Shown: positions 56,827-64,000 of the stretch, piece by piece
How the letters are laid out: each line of letters opens with the position of its first letter
Numbering within the stretch: position 1 is the stretch's first letter
Source: Novosphingobium sp.
GTDB lineage: Bacteria; Pseudomonadota; Alphaproteobacteria; Sphingomonadales; Sphingomonadaceae
Assembly: GCF_027486195.1 (NCBI RefSeq)
Contig: NZ_JAIXPP010000074.1
Span: 1 to 64,000, forward strand
Length of the DNA stretch: 64,000 nt
Reading direction: 5' to 3'
The notes under the pieces: model-generated
The model's database searches: none
What the model was told of the DNA's origin: nothing
Seen by the model: only the letters and a program-made list of their open reading frames with translations
Made by a program: the position numbers and the translations under genes

Positions 56827-56966
56827 GTGGCAATTCCTCTTCATCTCAGCGGCGGAGGGCGGGATCCCGCGCACTTGGTCCCCGGTTCCGATTCCGCGCA
56901 TGCCGCTTTCACATCCGAGCGCCTGAACCGGGATTGAATAACATGTTCGGCCAGAAACGGGTGCGG

Positions 56967-57824
56967 TTACTTGCCGCCCTTGAACTGGCGCAGATAGGCG
57001 TTGTCAGGCGAAAGCACGATCGAAGTGCTGCTGCCCTTCTGCGCGAAGGTGTAGTCGTAACTGCGCATCGCCCGGTAGAAGTCGTAGAACTCCGGGTCTT
57101 TTCCGAAGCTGTCGGCATAGATCTTCGCCGCCTCCGCCGCCGCCGTGGCTTCGATGATCTGGGCATTCTTTCGCCCGCCCGCGCGGATCGTGGCGGCTTC
57201 CTGCTGGCGCGCGGTGCTCATCCGGGTGAAGGCGCTTTCGAGCGGGGCACCATCGGGCAGGTCCGCCCGCTTGATCCGCACATCGATCACTTGCGCGCCA
57301 TATTCACGCGCCTCCTTGTCCAGACCCTTGCGGATACTGACCATGGCCTGCCCGCGATCAGCGGTGAGCAAGGAGCCGAAGGTGCGCTTGCCGAGTTCCT
57401 GGCGCAGCACCGAGTTGAGGATCGGCTGGAGCTGTTCGGCCACCTTGTCGACCGTGCCGGCGGTCTCGTACATCTTCACCGGATCGATGACGCGGAAGCG
57501 CGCATAGGCATCGACTTCAAGCCGGCGCTGATCGGCCGATGTGACCTGCTGGCGTTCGAGATCGACATCGAGCACGCGCTTGTCGATCCGCACCACCTGT
57601 TCGATGAAGGGAATGCGCAGCACGATGCCCGCGCCCGTCTGGCCGAAATCGACCTGGGGGCGGAAGCGGTTGACCACGCGGTTTGGCTCGCCCAGCCGGA
57701 CGATCACCGCCTGCTCCTGCTCGCCCACCACGGTGACGCAGCTGAGCAGCACGACGATGCCGACGGCGAGCGCAATCAGCACTGCCTTCTGTTCCTGCCA
57801 CAGGCGGATCAGGGTCTGTTCCAT
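56967..57824 (-). CDS. hflC: HflC, FtsH protease modulator
   Basis: A 285-residue SPFH membrane protein that with HflK forms a cage around the FtsH protease. It has one N-terminal membrane segment (VLIALAVGIVVLLSCVTVV), the SPFH domain with VDAYARFRVIDPVKMYE, the LNSVLRQELGKRTFGSLL segment and the RMSTARQQEAATIRAGGRK coiled region. The start is 1 base after the hflK stop. Confidence 0.95.
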   Translation of the reverse strand: MEQTLIRLWQEQKAVLIALAVGIVVLLSCVTVVGEQEQAVIVRLGEPNRVVNRFRPQVDFGQTGAGIVLRIPFIEQVVRIDKRVLDVDLERQQVTSADQRRLEVDAYARFRVIDPVKMYETAGTVDKVAEQLQPILNSVLRQELGKRTFGSLLTADRGQAMVSIRKGLDKEAREYGAQVIDVRIKRADLPDGAPLESAFTRMSTARQQEAATIRAGGRKNAQIIEATAAAEAAKIYADSFGKDPEFYDFYRAMRSYDYTFAQKGSSTSIVLSPDNAYLRQFKGGK

Positions 57825-57825
57825 C

Positions 57826-58953
57826 TCAGCGGCGCTCCGTGTTGTCGGCAGGCGGGGTCTGCTTGATCCCCGGCAGCGGGAGGTAGGACATGACTCCGGA
57901 GGATTCGAGAATGACCTTGTCGGTCTGGCTGAGCACGCGCTCCATCGTCTCGTAATACATGCGCCGCCGCGTCACTTCTGGGGCCAGCTTGTACTGCGCA
58001 TAGACCTTGTCGAACGCGGTCGCCTCGCCCTGCGCACCCTGGATCAGCTGCTGGGCCCGCGCTTCGGCGCGGTTCATGTCGCTCTGCGCATCCTGCTGGG
58101 CGGCGAGCACTTCCTTGAAGGCGTCGACAACCTTGGCCGGCGGGTCGGTCTTCTTGATTTCCACACCCTGGATCTTCACGCCCGAACGATAGGCATCGAG
58201 AATGTGCTGCATGCGTTCGCGCACGTTGGATTCGATCGATGCGCGGCCGGAGCCCATCGCATCGTTGAGCGAGACTTCGGCGATCGACTGACGCATCGCC
58301 GCCTCGGCCACTTCCTTCACCGTGGCATCGGGTTCGGCGAGTTGGAAGGTGTAGAGCTTGAGGTCCTTGATGTTCCAGCGGACGAGATAGGTCAGGTCGA
58401 CGAGGTTCTGGTCGCCCGTCAGCATCAGCCGCTCGCTATCGCCTTCAGGGATGGAATCGCGGCGGATCGAAGTGACATCCTCGACCGTGACGGCCTGAAT
58501 CGGCCAGGGCAGCGTGAACGAGACACCGGAATCGATGGTGTGGCTGTAGGCACCGAAGGTTGTGACGATACCCTTTTCCTGCGGGGATACGCGATGAACC
58601 ATTGTGGCGCCGAGCCAGACGAGCAGGACAAGGCCGATCGCAACCGGCACCCATGAGCCGCCGCCGGGGCGCTGGGGCAGGCGGAAGCCGGGGCCTCCAC
58701 CGCCGCCGCCACCGCCGCTGCGGCGCTTGAACAGATCCTCGAGGGTCTGCCCGCGGCGTCCATCGCCCGAGGAAGGCGGCAGCCAGGGATTGCGCGGACC
58801 GCTGCCGCGCGGGGGAGACGGCGGGCTTTCCGGAGCGGCGTCGCCGCTCTCGCCGCCATCGCCGACAGCTTCGCCCGAAGGCTCCCCGCTCCCCGCATCG
58901 CCTGCGCCCCAAGGGCTCTTCTTGCCGGCCATTGCCAGGCCGATCTTCGACAT
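57826..58953 (-). CDS. hflK: HflK, FtsH protease modulator
   Basis: A 375-residue partner of HflC. It has a Pro/Gly-rich cytosolic N-terminus, a membrane segment near residue 110 (WVPVAIGLVLLVWLGATMV) and the SPFH domain with LMLTGDQNLVDLTYLVRWNIKDL and VEIKKTDPPAKVVDAFKEVLAAQQD. Starts at 58974, 58953 and 58932 are possible. 58953 has GGTGGA upstream and is chosen. It is first of the hflK-hflC-degP unit. Confidence 0.95.
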   Translation of the reverse strand: MSKIGLAMAGKKSPWGAGDAGSGEPSGEAVGDGGESGDAAPESPPSPPRGSGPRNPWLPPSSGDGRRGQTLEDLFKRRSGGGGGGGGPGFRLPQRPGGGSWVPVAIGLVLLVWLGATMVHRVSPQEKGIVTTFGAYSHTIDSGVSFTLPWPIQAVTVEDVTSIRRDSIPEGDSERLMLTGDQNLVDLTYLVRWNIKDLKLYTFQLAEPDATVKEVAEAAMRQSIAEVSLNDAMGSGRASIESNVRERMQHILDAYRSGVKIQGVEIKKTDPPAKVVDAFKEVLAAQQDAQSDMNRAEARAQQLIQGAQGEATAFDKVYAQYKLAPEVTRRRMYYETMERVLSQTDKVILESSGVMSYLPLPGIKQTPPADNTERR

Positions 58954-59076
58954 ACGTCCACCGAAAGAAATCATGAGGAGGACTATAGGTACGCTCTGCG
59001 GTTAAAAACAGTGTCTCCCTGCCAAAATTCCTCTGCTAGGGGGCGTCCGTTAGGGCATACGCCCTCTAGACATGGG

Positions 59077-60054
59077 ATGTTGGCATTGAGCCTTGATCAG
59101 ACGGCACTGGAGCAGGCGATCCGCATGGCCGCCGGCGCGCGGCTGCAGACCGCGCGGACGGAAGGCGAAACCGCCTCGATCATCCTTGAAGTAAGCGGGC
59201 TCGACCGCGCGGGCCGCGATGCGCTGGAAGCCAAAGTGCGCGAGGCGGCGCGCGCCGCCGGGGCCGCCGATGTGCGCGTGGGGATGACCGCCGAACGCGT
59301 CACCCGGCGCATCATCGCGGTCGGTTCGGGCAAGGGCGGCGTGGGCAAATCGACGCTTTCGGCCAACCTTGCCGTGGCCATGGCCAAGATGGGGCGCAAG
59401 GTCGGCCTCGTCGACGCCGATATCTATGGCCCCTCGCAGCCGCGCCTGCTGGCGACCGAAGGCCGCAAGCCCGAGGCCGAGAATCAGAAGATCCACCCGG
59501 TGCCGAGCCCGTGGGGCGTGCCGATGCTCTCGATGGGGCATCTCGTCCAGCCGGGCCAGGCCATCGCGTGGCGCGGGCCGATGGCGGGCAATGCGCTGGG
59601 CCAGCTGATCGATGCGCACTGGGGCGATGCGGAGATTCTCGTCGTCGACCTGCCGCCGGGCACTGGCGACGTGCAGCTCACCATGCTGCAGAAGCACAAG
59701 CCGGCAGGCGCGGTGATCGTCTCCACCCCGCAGGATCTTGCGCTGATGGACGCCGCGCGCGCGATCCGCCTGTTCGAACAGGGCGATGTGCCGCTGATCG
59801 GCATGGTCGAGAACATGGCTGGTTACGTCTGCCCGCACTGCGGCGAGACGAGCGATCCGTTCGGTTCGGGCGGCGCTGAAGCTGCGGCCAAGACCATGGG
59901 CCTGCCCTTCCTTGGCCGCGTGCCGCTGAACCTCGCGATCCGCCAATCGAGCGATGCGGGCGAGCCGATGGCGGCGGGCGATAGCCCCGAAGCGGCGATC
60001 TTTGCCGGGATCGCGCAGCGCGTGCTCGCCTGGCTGGACGCGCAGAAGGGATGA
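59077..60054 (+). CDS. Mrp/ApbC iron-sulfur cluster carrier
   Basis: A 325-residue deviant Walker P-loop ATPase that carries 4Fe-4S clusters. It has an N-terminal DUF59-like part (about residues 1-80), the P-loop VGSGKGGVGKSTLSANLAVA near 88, DADIYGPSQPRLL, and the cluster-binding CPHC near 255. It is the first gene of an operon with the molybdopterin subunit and hemH. The internal gaps are 10 and 8 bases. Confidence 0.93.
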   Translation: MLALSLDQTALEQAIRMAAGARLQTARTEGETASIILEVSGLDRAGRDALEAKVREAARAAGAADVRVGMTAERVTRRIIAVGSGKGGVGKSTLSANLAVAMAKMGRKVGLVDADIYGPSQPRLLATEGRKPEAENQKIHPVPSPWGVPMLSMGHLVQPGQAIAWRGPMAGNALGQLIDAHWGDAEILVVDLPPGTGDVQLTMLQKHKPAGAVIVSTPQDLALMDAARAIRLFEQGDVPLIGMVENMAGYVCPHCGETSDPFGSGGAEAAAKTMGLPFLGRVPLNLAIRQSSDAGEPMAAGDSPEAAIFAGIAQRVLAWLDAQKG

Positions 60055-60064
60055 GGCTCAAGGC

Positions 60065-62368
60065 ATGAGGCTCACCAGGCGCGGGCTGCTGATCGGCGCG
60101 GGCGGCGCAGGTGCGCTGCTCGTGGCCTTCGCGCTCTCGCCCCGCCGCTATGCCAGCGCCCTTGTGGCGGGGCCGGGCGAGCATGTGTTCGACAGCTTCA
60201 TCCGCCTTGCCGCCGATGGCGCGGTGAGCGTGGCCGTGCCGGTCTGCGAGATGGGGCAAGGCATTTCCACCTTGATGGCGCAGATCGTCGCGGTCGAACT
60301 CGGCGCGGACTGGAAACGGGTGGGCGTGGAGCCTGCACCGCCGAGCCCGGTCTACGGCGATGCGGTGCTGGCCGCGCGCTGGGGGCCGCTGTGGCAGCCA
60401 CGCATGCTCCCCGCGCTGGCGGATTCGCCCGGCGACTGGCTGGCGCGCAACCACGCCGAGCGCGAGCCGCTGATGATCACCGCCGAGGGCACCGCGCTGG
60501 CAGCGTTCGAAGCGCCCTTGCGCGCGGCGGCAGCGGGGCTGCGCGCCATGCTGATGCAGGCGGCGGCGGCCAAGTGGTCCGCCCGGTGGGAGACGCTCGA
60601 CACGGCGGGGCATTTCGTCGTGAACGGCAAGCAGCGGCCCAATGATCAGAAACTGGCCTTCGCCGCGCTGGTTGCGGATGCGGTGGCTTATGATCCGCCC
60701 GATCCGCCGGCCCTGCGCGCGGAGCCGCCGAAGGAGCGGCCCGGCCAGTTCCCCGATGGTGCCCGCCCGCGCTACCCCCGGCTCGACTTGCCCGCCAAGG
60801 CCGATGGCAGCTTCGTCTTTGCCGGAGACGTGCGCGTGCCGGGCATGGTTCACGCGGCGATCGTGCATGGACCGCAGGGCGACACGGTGCTTTCAAGCTT
60901 CGATCGCAAGGCGGCCGAGGGCATCCCCGGCGTCGTCGGCGTGGTCCAGTCGAAGCGCTGGGTCGCAGCAGCGGCGAAGACCTGGCACGCCGCGCACAAG
61001 GCAGTGCTGGCGATGGAGCCGCGCTTTCATGCCGCGGGGCGGATTGCCGATTCCCCTTCGCTCGATGCCCGCATCGATAGCGCCTTGCGCAAGGGAGCGG
61101 CGACCCGGCTCGAGGCGGAAGGCGATCCCGATGCCTTGCTTGCCAAGCCCAGCCTCACCGCACGTTATGATGTAGAGCCCGCGCCGCACGCCCCGCTAGA
61201 AACCGCCACCGCCACCGCGCGGCTGACCGGCGAGAAGCTCGAACTCTGGCTCGCGACGCAGGCGCCCGAACTGGTGCGGCGGCAGGCAGCGCGGGCTGCG
61301 GGCGTGCCGCGCCGCAATGTCGTGGTCTATGTGATGCACGCCGGCGGCAGTTTCGATGCCCGGCTCGATGCGCGCATCGCGGTGGAGGCGGTGGAGATCG
61401 CCAAGGCACTGGGGCGCCCGGTCCAGCTCGTATGGTCACGCTGGGAGGAATCGCTCGCCAGTTATCCGCGCACACCGGTCTCCGCGCTGCTGTCCGCTTC
61501 GATCGGGCCGGACAAACGGCAGTTGCTCGGCTGGCGCACGCGCATGGCGTTGCCCGCCACCGCGATCGAGGCAGGCGCGCGGCTGCTGGACGGGGCGGAT
61601 GCCTTAGGCGCGCAGGCCGCCGCCAGAGGCCGCGCCGATCCGCTGGCCTGCGAAGGCGCGATGCCGCTCTATGCGATCCCGGAGCGCGCGGTGGATCACG
61701 TGCCGGTTTCGCTGCCGCTGCCGACCGCGCGCTATCGCGGCAATGCCCATGGCTACAGCGCGTTCTTCACCGAGAGCTTCATTGATGAATGCGCGCATTT
61801 CGGCGGGGCCGAGCCGCTGTCCTACCGCATCGGCATGCTCACCGGGCAGCCGCGCCTTGCCGCCTGCCTCGTCGGTGCCGCGCGGATGGCGATGTGGGGC
61901 GGCGGGGCGGATGCATCGGGGCAAGGGATTGCGTGCCACCGCATGGACCTCGCCGCGCCCGAGGGCCTGCGCAGCGGGTTCATCGCCGTGGTCGCCACCG
62001 CACGGCAGGAAGAAGGCGCGATCCGGGTCGACCAGCTCAGTGCCTGGCTCGATATCGGGCGGATCTTCAACGTCGATATCGCGCGCCAACAGGTCGAGGG
62101 GGGGATGCTGTTTGCGCTGGCGCAGGCGATCGGCGGCAGCACGGCCTATACGGCGGGCCTGCCGACAGCGGGCCGACTTTCGCAATTGGGCCTGCCGCTG
62201 CTTGCCGATTGCCCGAAGGTTGATATTGCGTTTGCCGAGTCGGACGAGCAACCGTTCGACCCGGGCGAGCTTGCGACAACCGCAGTCGCACCGGCCATTG
62301 CCAACGCGCTGTTTTCTGCCACAGGACTGCGCTTTCGCCGCCTGCCCCTGCTTTCTGAAGGCCTTTGA
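60065..62368 (+). CDS. Xanthine-dehydrogenase-family molybdopterin subunit (IorB-like), exported
   Basis: A 767-residue molybdenum-cofactor-binding subunit of the xanthine oxidase family, closest in layout to isoquinoline 1-oxidoreductase beta. It begins with a Tat-like signal (MRLTRRGLLIGAGGAGALL) with twin Arg. Molybdopterin-domain motifs are VCEMGQGISTLMAQIVAVELGADW near residue 61, a NAHGYSAFFTESFIDECAHFGG stretch near 562, and the C-terminal DPGELATTAVAPAIANALF with the likely catalytic Glu near 739. No 2Fe-2S or FAD partner gene adjoins, and it is co-transcribed between mrp and hemH. Confidence 0.88.
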   Translation: MRLTRRGLLIGAGGAGALLVAFALSPRRYASALVAGPGEHVFDSFIRLAADGAVSVAVPVCEMGQGISTLMAQIVAVELGADWKRVGVEPAPPSPVYGDAVLAARWGPLWQPRMLPALADSPGDWLARNHAEREPLMITAEGTALAAFEAPLRAAAAGLRAMLMQAAAAKWSARWETLDTAGHFVVNGKQRPNDQKLAFAALVADAVAYDPPDPPALRAEPPKERPGQFPDGARPRYPRLDLPAKADGSFVFAGDVRVPGMVHAAIVHGPQGDTVLSSFDRKAAEGIPGVVGVVQSKRWVAAAAKTWHAAHKAVLAMEPRFHAAGRIADSPSLDARIDSALRKGAATRLEAEGDPDALLAKPSLTARYDVEPAPHAPLETATATARLTGEKLELWLATQAPELVRRQAARAAGVPRRNVVVYVMHAGGSFDARLDARIAVEAVEIAKALGRPVQLVWSRWEESLASYPRTPVSALLSASIGPDKRQLLGWRTRMALPATAIEAGARLLDGADALGAQAAARGRADPLACEGAMPLYAIPERAVDHVPVSLPLPTARYRGNAHGYSAFFTESFIDECAHFGGAEPLSYRIGMLTGQPRLAACLVGAARMAMWGGGADASGQGIACHRMDLAAPEGLRSGFIAVVATARQEEGAIRVDQLSAWLDIGRIFNVDIARQQVEGGMLFALAQAIGGSTAYTAGLPTAGRLSQLGLPLLADCPKVDIAFAESDEQPFDPGELATTAVAPAIANALFSATGLRFRRLPLLSEGL

Positions 62369-62376
62369 TCAGCCCA

Positions 62377-63390
62377 ATGGATAAACCTGCCGACCATCCC
62401 CGGGTTATCACCGGCAAGATCGGGGTGCTCCTGGTCAACCTCGGCACGCCCGACGCGCCCGACGAAGGCGCGGTGCGGCGCTATCTCGCCGAGTTCCTTT
62501 CGGACCGCCGCGTGGTGGAAATCCCGCAGATATTCTGGCAGCCGATCCTGCGCGGCCTCGTCCTTCGCACGCGGCCGAGGAAGTCGGCCCATGCCTATAG
62601 CCAGGTCTGGACCGAGGACGGCTCGCCGCTTGCCTACCACACCGCGGCGCAGGCACGCGCGCTGCAGGCGCGGCTCGGAGACGCGGCCATCGTGCGCTAC
62701 GCCATGCGCTACCAAAAGCCCGCGATGGCAGTGGAACTCGACAAGCTGCTGGCCGATGGCTGCGAGCGCATTCTCGTCGCGCCGCTCTATCCGCAGTATT
62801 CGGGCGCGACGACGGCAAGTGCGCTCGATGCCGTGGCGAACTGGATCAAGGATCGCCGCCGCCTGCCCGCGCTGCGCACCCTGCCGCCCTATTTCGACGA
62901 TCCGCTGGCGATCACGGCCCTGCACACGGACCTTTCCGCCCAGATCGCCGCGCTCGATTTCGAGCCTGAGCTGCTCGTCCTGAGCTTCCACGGCATGCCC
63001 GAGCGCACCTTGCGGCTCGGCGATCCCTATCATTGCCACTGCCAGAAGACCGCGCGCCTCCTGAGTGAGACTTTTGCCAGCTCGCACCCCGACCTGATGG
63101 TCGCGACCAGCTTCCAGTCGCGCTTCGGCCGCGCCAAGTGGCTGGAACCTGCGACGGACGACGTGATCAAGGTGCAGGCCAGCAACGGCATTCGCCGCAT
63201 GGCCGTCGCCGCGCCGGGCTTCTCGTCCGATTGCCTCGAGACAATCGAGGAACTCGGCATCCGCGGGCGCGAGGATTTCGAAGCGGCGGGCGGCACGCAT
63301 TTCGCCGCGCTCACCTGCCTCAACACCACCGAGGCCGGCATGGACATGCTCGAGGCGCTGGTGCGCAGGGAACTTGCAGGCTGGATTTGA
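62377..63390 (+). CDS. hemH: Ferrochelatase
   Basis: Inserts iron into protoporphyrin IX to make haem. The 337-residue protein has VLLVNLGTPDAPDEGAVRRYLAEFLSD near residue 15, the VAPLYPQYSG motif near 125, the catalytic His in LSFHGMPERTLRLGDPYHCHC near 195, and the APGFSSDCLETIEEL motif near 277 with the conserved Glu. ATG 62377 is 8 bases after the molybdopterin-subunit stop. Confidence 0.96.
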   Translation: MDKPADHPRVITGKIGVLLVNLGTPDAPDEGAVRRYLAEFLSDRRVVEIPQIFWQPILRGLVLRTRPRKSAHAYSQVWTEDGSPLAYHTAAQARALQARLGDAAIVRYAMRYQKPAMAVELDKLLADGCERILVAPLYPQYSGATTASALDAVANWIKDRRRLPALRTLPPYFDDPLAITALHTDLSAQIAALDFEPELLVLSFHGMPERTLRLGDPYHCHCQKTARLLSETFASSHPDLMVATSFQSRFGRAKWLEPATDDVIKVQASNGIRRMAVAAPGFSSDCLETIEELGIRGREDFEAAGGTHFAALTCLNTTEAGMDMLEALVRRELAGWI

Positions 63391-63401
63391 GCTTGCGGAA
63401 A

Positions 63402-63441
63402 TTGACTTTGCTTACAGGCGTGTCATTAACCGATCGGTTAA
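63402..63441 (+). promoter_or_regulatory. Promoter with 16-bp palindromic operator upstream of the P450 gene
   Basis: TTGACT (63402-63407) is followed after 17 bases by ATTAAC (63425-63430) as a weak -10. The -10 overlaps the perfect 16-base palindrome TTAACCGATCGGTTAA (63426-63441), 21 bases before the P450 ATG. The ACCGATCGGT core is typical of TetR-family operators. Confidence 0.65.
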
Positions 63442-63462
63442 GGACGCAATCAGGAGCAAGGC

Positions 63463-64000
63463 ATGGCCAGTCTCGCAGCTAACCATCCGCAACCGATCCG
63501 TCCGCAGGACGTGCAGAGCGAGCGCGGCAATCCCCACTGGGTCCGGCTGAAGGACGAGCGCGAGCTCGATTCGATTCCGGGTGAGGATGGCTGGCCGGTG
63601 CTGGGCACCACGTTCCAGCTGCTGGCCGATCCGATCGGCTACGGCAACCGCATGCGCGCGAAGTACGGCGACGTCTACCGCACGCGCAGCTTCGGGCGGC
63701 GGCAGGTCACGCTGATCGGGCCAGAGGCCAACGAACTCGTGCTGTTCGACCGCGACAAGATCTTCTCGTCCGAACAGGGCTGGGGCCCGGTGCTCAACCT
63801 GCTGTTCCCGCGCGGGCTGATGCTGCTGGATTTCGCCGCGCACCGTGCTGATCGCCGCGCGCTCTCGATCGCCTTCAAGCCGGAGCCGATGCGCCATTAC
63901 TGCGCCGCGCTCAACGCCGATATCGCGCGCGGGGTGGAGGCCTGGGGCGAAGGGGAGCGCAAGTTCTATCCCGCGATCAAGGCGCTGACGCTGGAAACGG
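63463..64000 (+). CDS. Cytochrome P450, 5' part
   Basis: The first 179 codons are visible; the gene continues past the window. The N-terminus has the P450 entry sequence IPGEDGWPVLGTTFQLLADP near residue 38, the YGDVYRTRSFG strand near 68 and the C-helix AAHRADRRALSIAFKPEPM, which corresponds to the W/HRxxRR haem-propionate region. No signal or membrane anchor is seen, so it is a soluble bacterial P450. The haem Cys loop is beyond the window. GGAG lies upstream of the ATG. Confidence 0.9.
   Translation, partial: MASLAANHPQPIRPQDVQSERGNPHWVRLKDERELDSIPGEDGWPVLGTTFQLLADPIGYGNRMRAKYGDVYRTRSFGRRQVTLIGPEANELVLFDRDKIFSSEQGWGPVLNLLFPRGLMLLDFAAHRADRRALSIAFKPEPMRHYCAALNADIARGVEAWGEGERKFYPAIKALTLET

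Overview
The window is a chromosomal segment from a GC-rich alphaproteobacterium. It is most probably a sphingomonad (Sphingomonadales; Novosphingobium, Sphingopyxis or Erythrobacter-like). The grounds are the protein sequences (gyrB, ubiG, infA, hflKC, hemH), the presence of UrcA and CC_3452-type small exported proteins, a short-chain fatty acyl-CoA regulator beside propionyl-CoA carboxylase, and dispersed REP-like inverted repeats common in this order. The exact genus cannot be fixed by eye. I see no rRNA, tRNA, CRISPR array, prophage or insertion sequence. Most of the segment is core metabolism, densely packed, with many 1-4 base stop/start overlaps.

Layout. 1-5.3 kb: partial unknown gene, gyrB, an exported M20 peptidase, an HNH nuclease. 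5.3-17.4 kb: MFS exporter, nitronate-monooxygenase-like flavoprotein, lysC, ubiG plus a small coupled gene, thioesterase, ArsC/Spx-like protein and monooxygenase-fold protein, aroC, a dicarboxylate symporter, a dapB-nth-lipoprotein operon, a sirtuin and a ThiF/MoeB-type enzyme. 17.5-20.7 kb: inositol-phosphatase family protein and sucCD. 20.7-22.9 kb: a TetR repressor divergent from a two-gene operon encoding a diiron-type protein and a small membrane protein resembling styrene-oxide isomerase. 22.9-33.9 kb: a propionyl-CoA module (ScfR-type regulator, pccB, thiolase, methylmalonyl-CoA epimerase, methylmalonyl-CoA mutase, pccA) that feeds succinyl-CoA toward sucCD, followed by etfBA.

33.9-43.4 kb: GNAT acetyltransferase, isoaspartyl peptidase, a six-gene MoxR/DUF58/SpoIIM/RDD operon, pheA, a membrane-anchored cytochrome c. 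43.4-48.4 kb: small exported proteins, infA, an orphan winged-helix regulator with a degenerate receiver, a phosphoesterase and an HxlR regulator, with several palindromic sites and a short 29-bp tandem repeat array. 48.4-55.2 kb: SPFH/NfeD pair, msrB, a class A penicillin-binding protein, and an MmyB-type regulator locus whose two matching palindromes flank the regulator and precede a limonene-epoxide-hydrolase-like gene. 55.2-64 kb: degP-hflC-hflK, then mrp, an orphan molybdopterin subunit and hemH in one operon, then the start of a cytochrome P450.

The most interesting material lies in the small regulator-linked loci: the diiron/isomerase operon, the MmyB/epoxide-hydrolase locus, the ScfR operator and the 29-bp repeats. 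An AT-rich patch that replaces a nearly invariant motif in gyrB also stands out. Start sites were chosen from ribosome-binding sites, overlaps and family alignments recalled from memory. No database search was possible.
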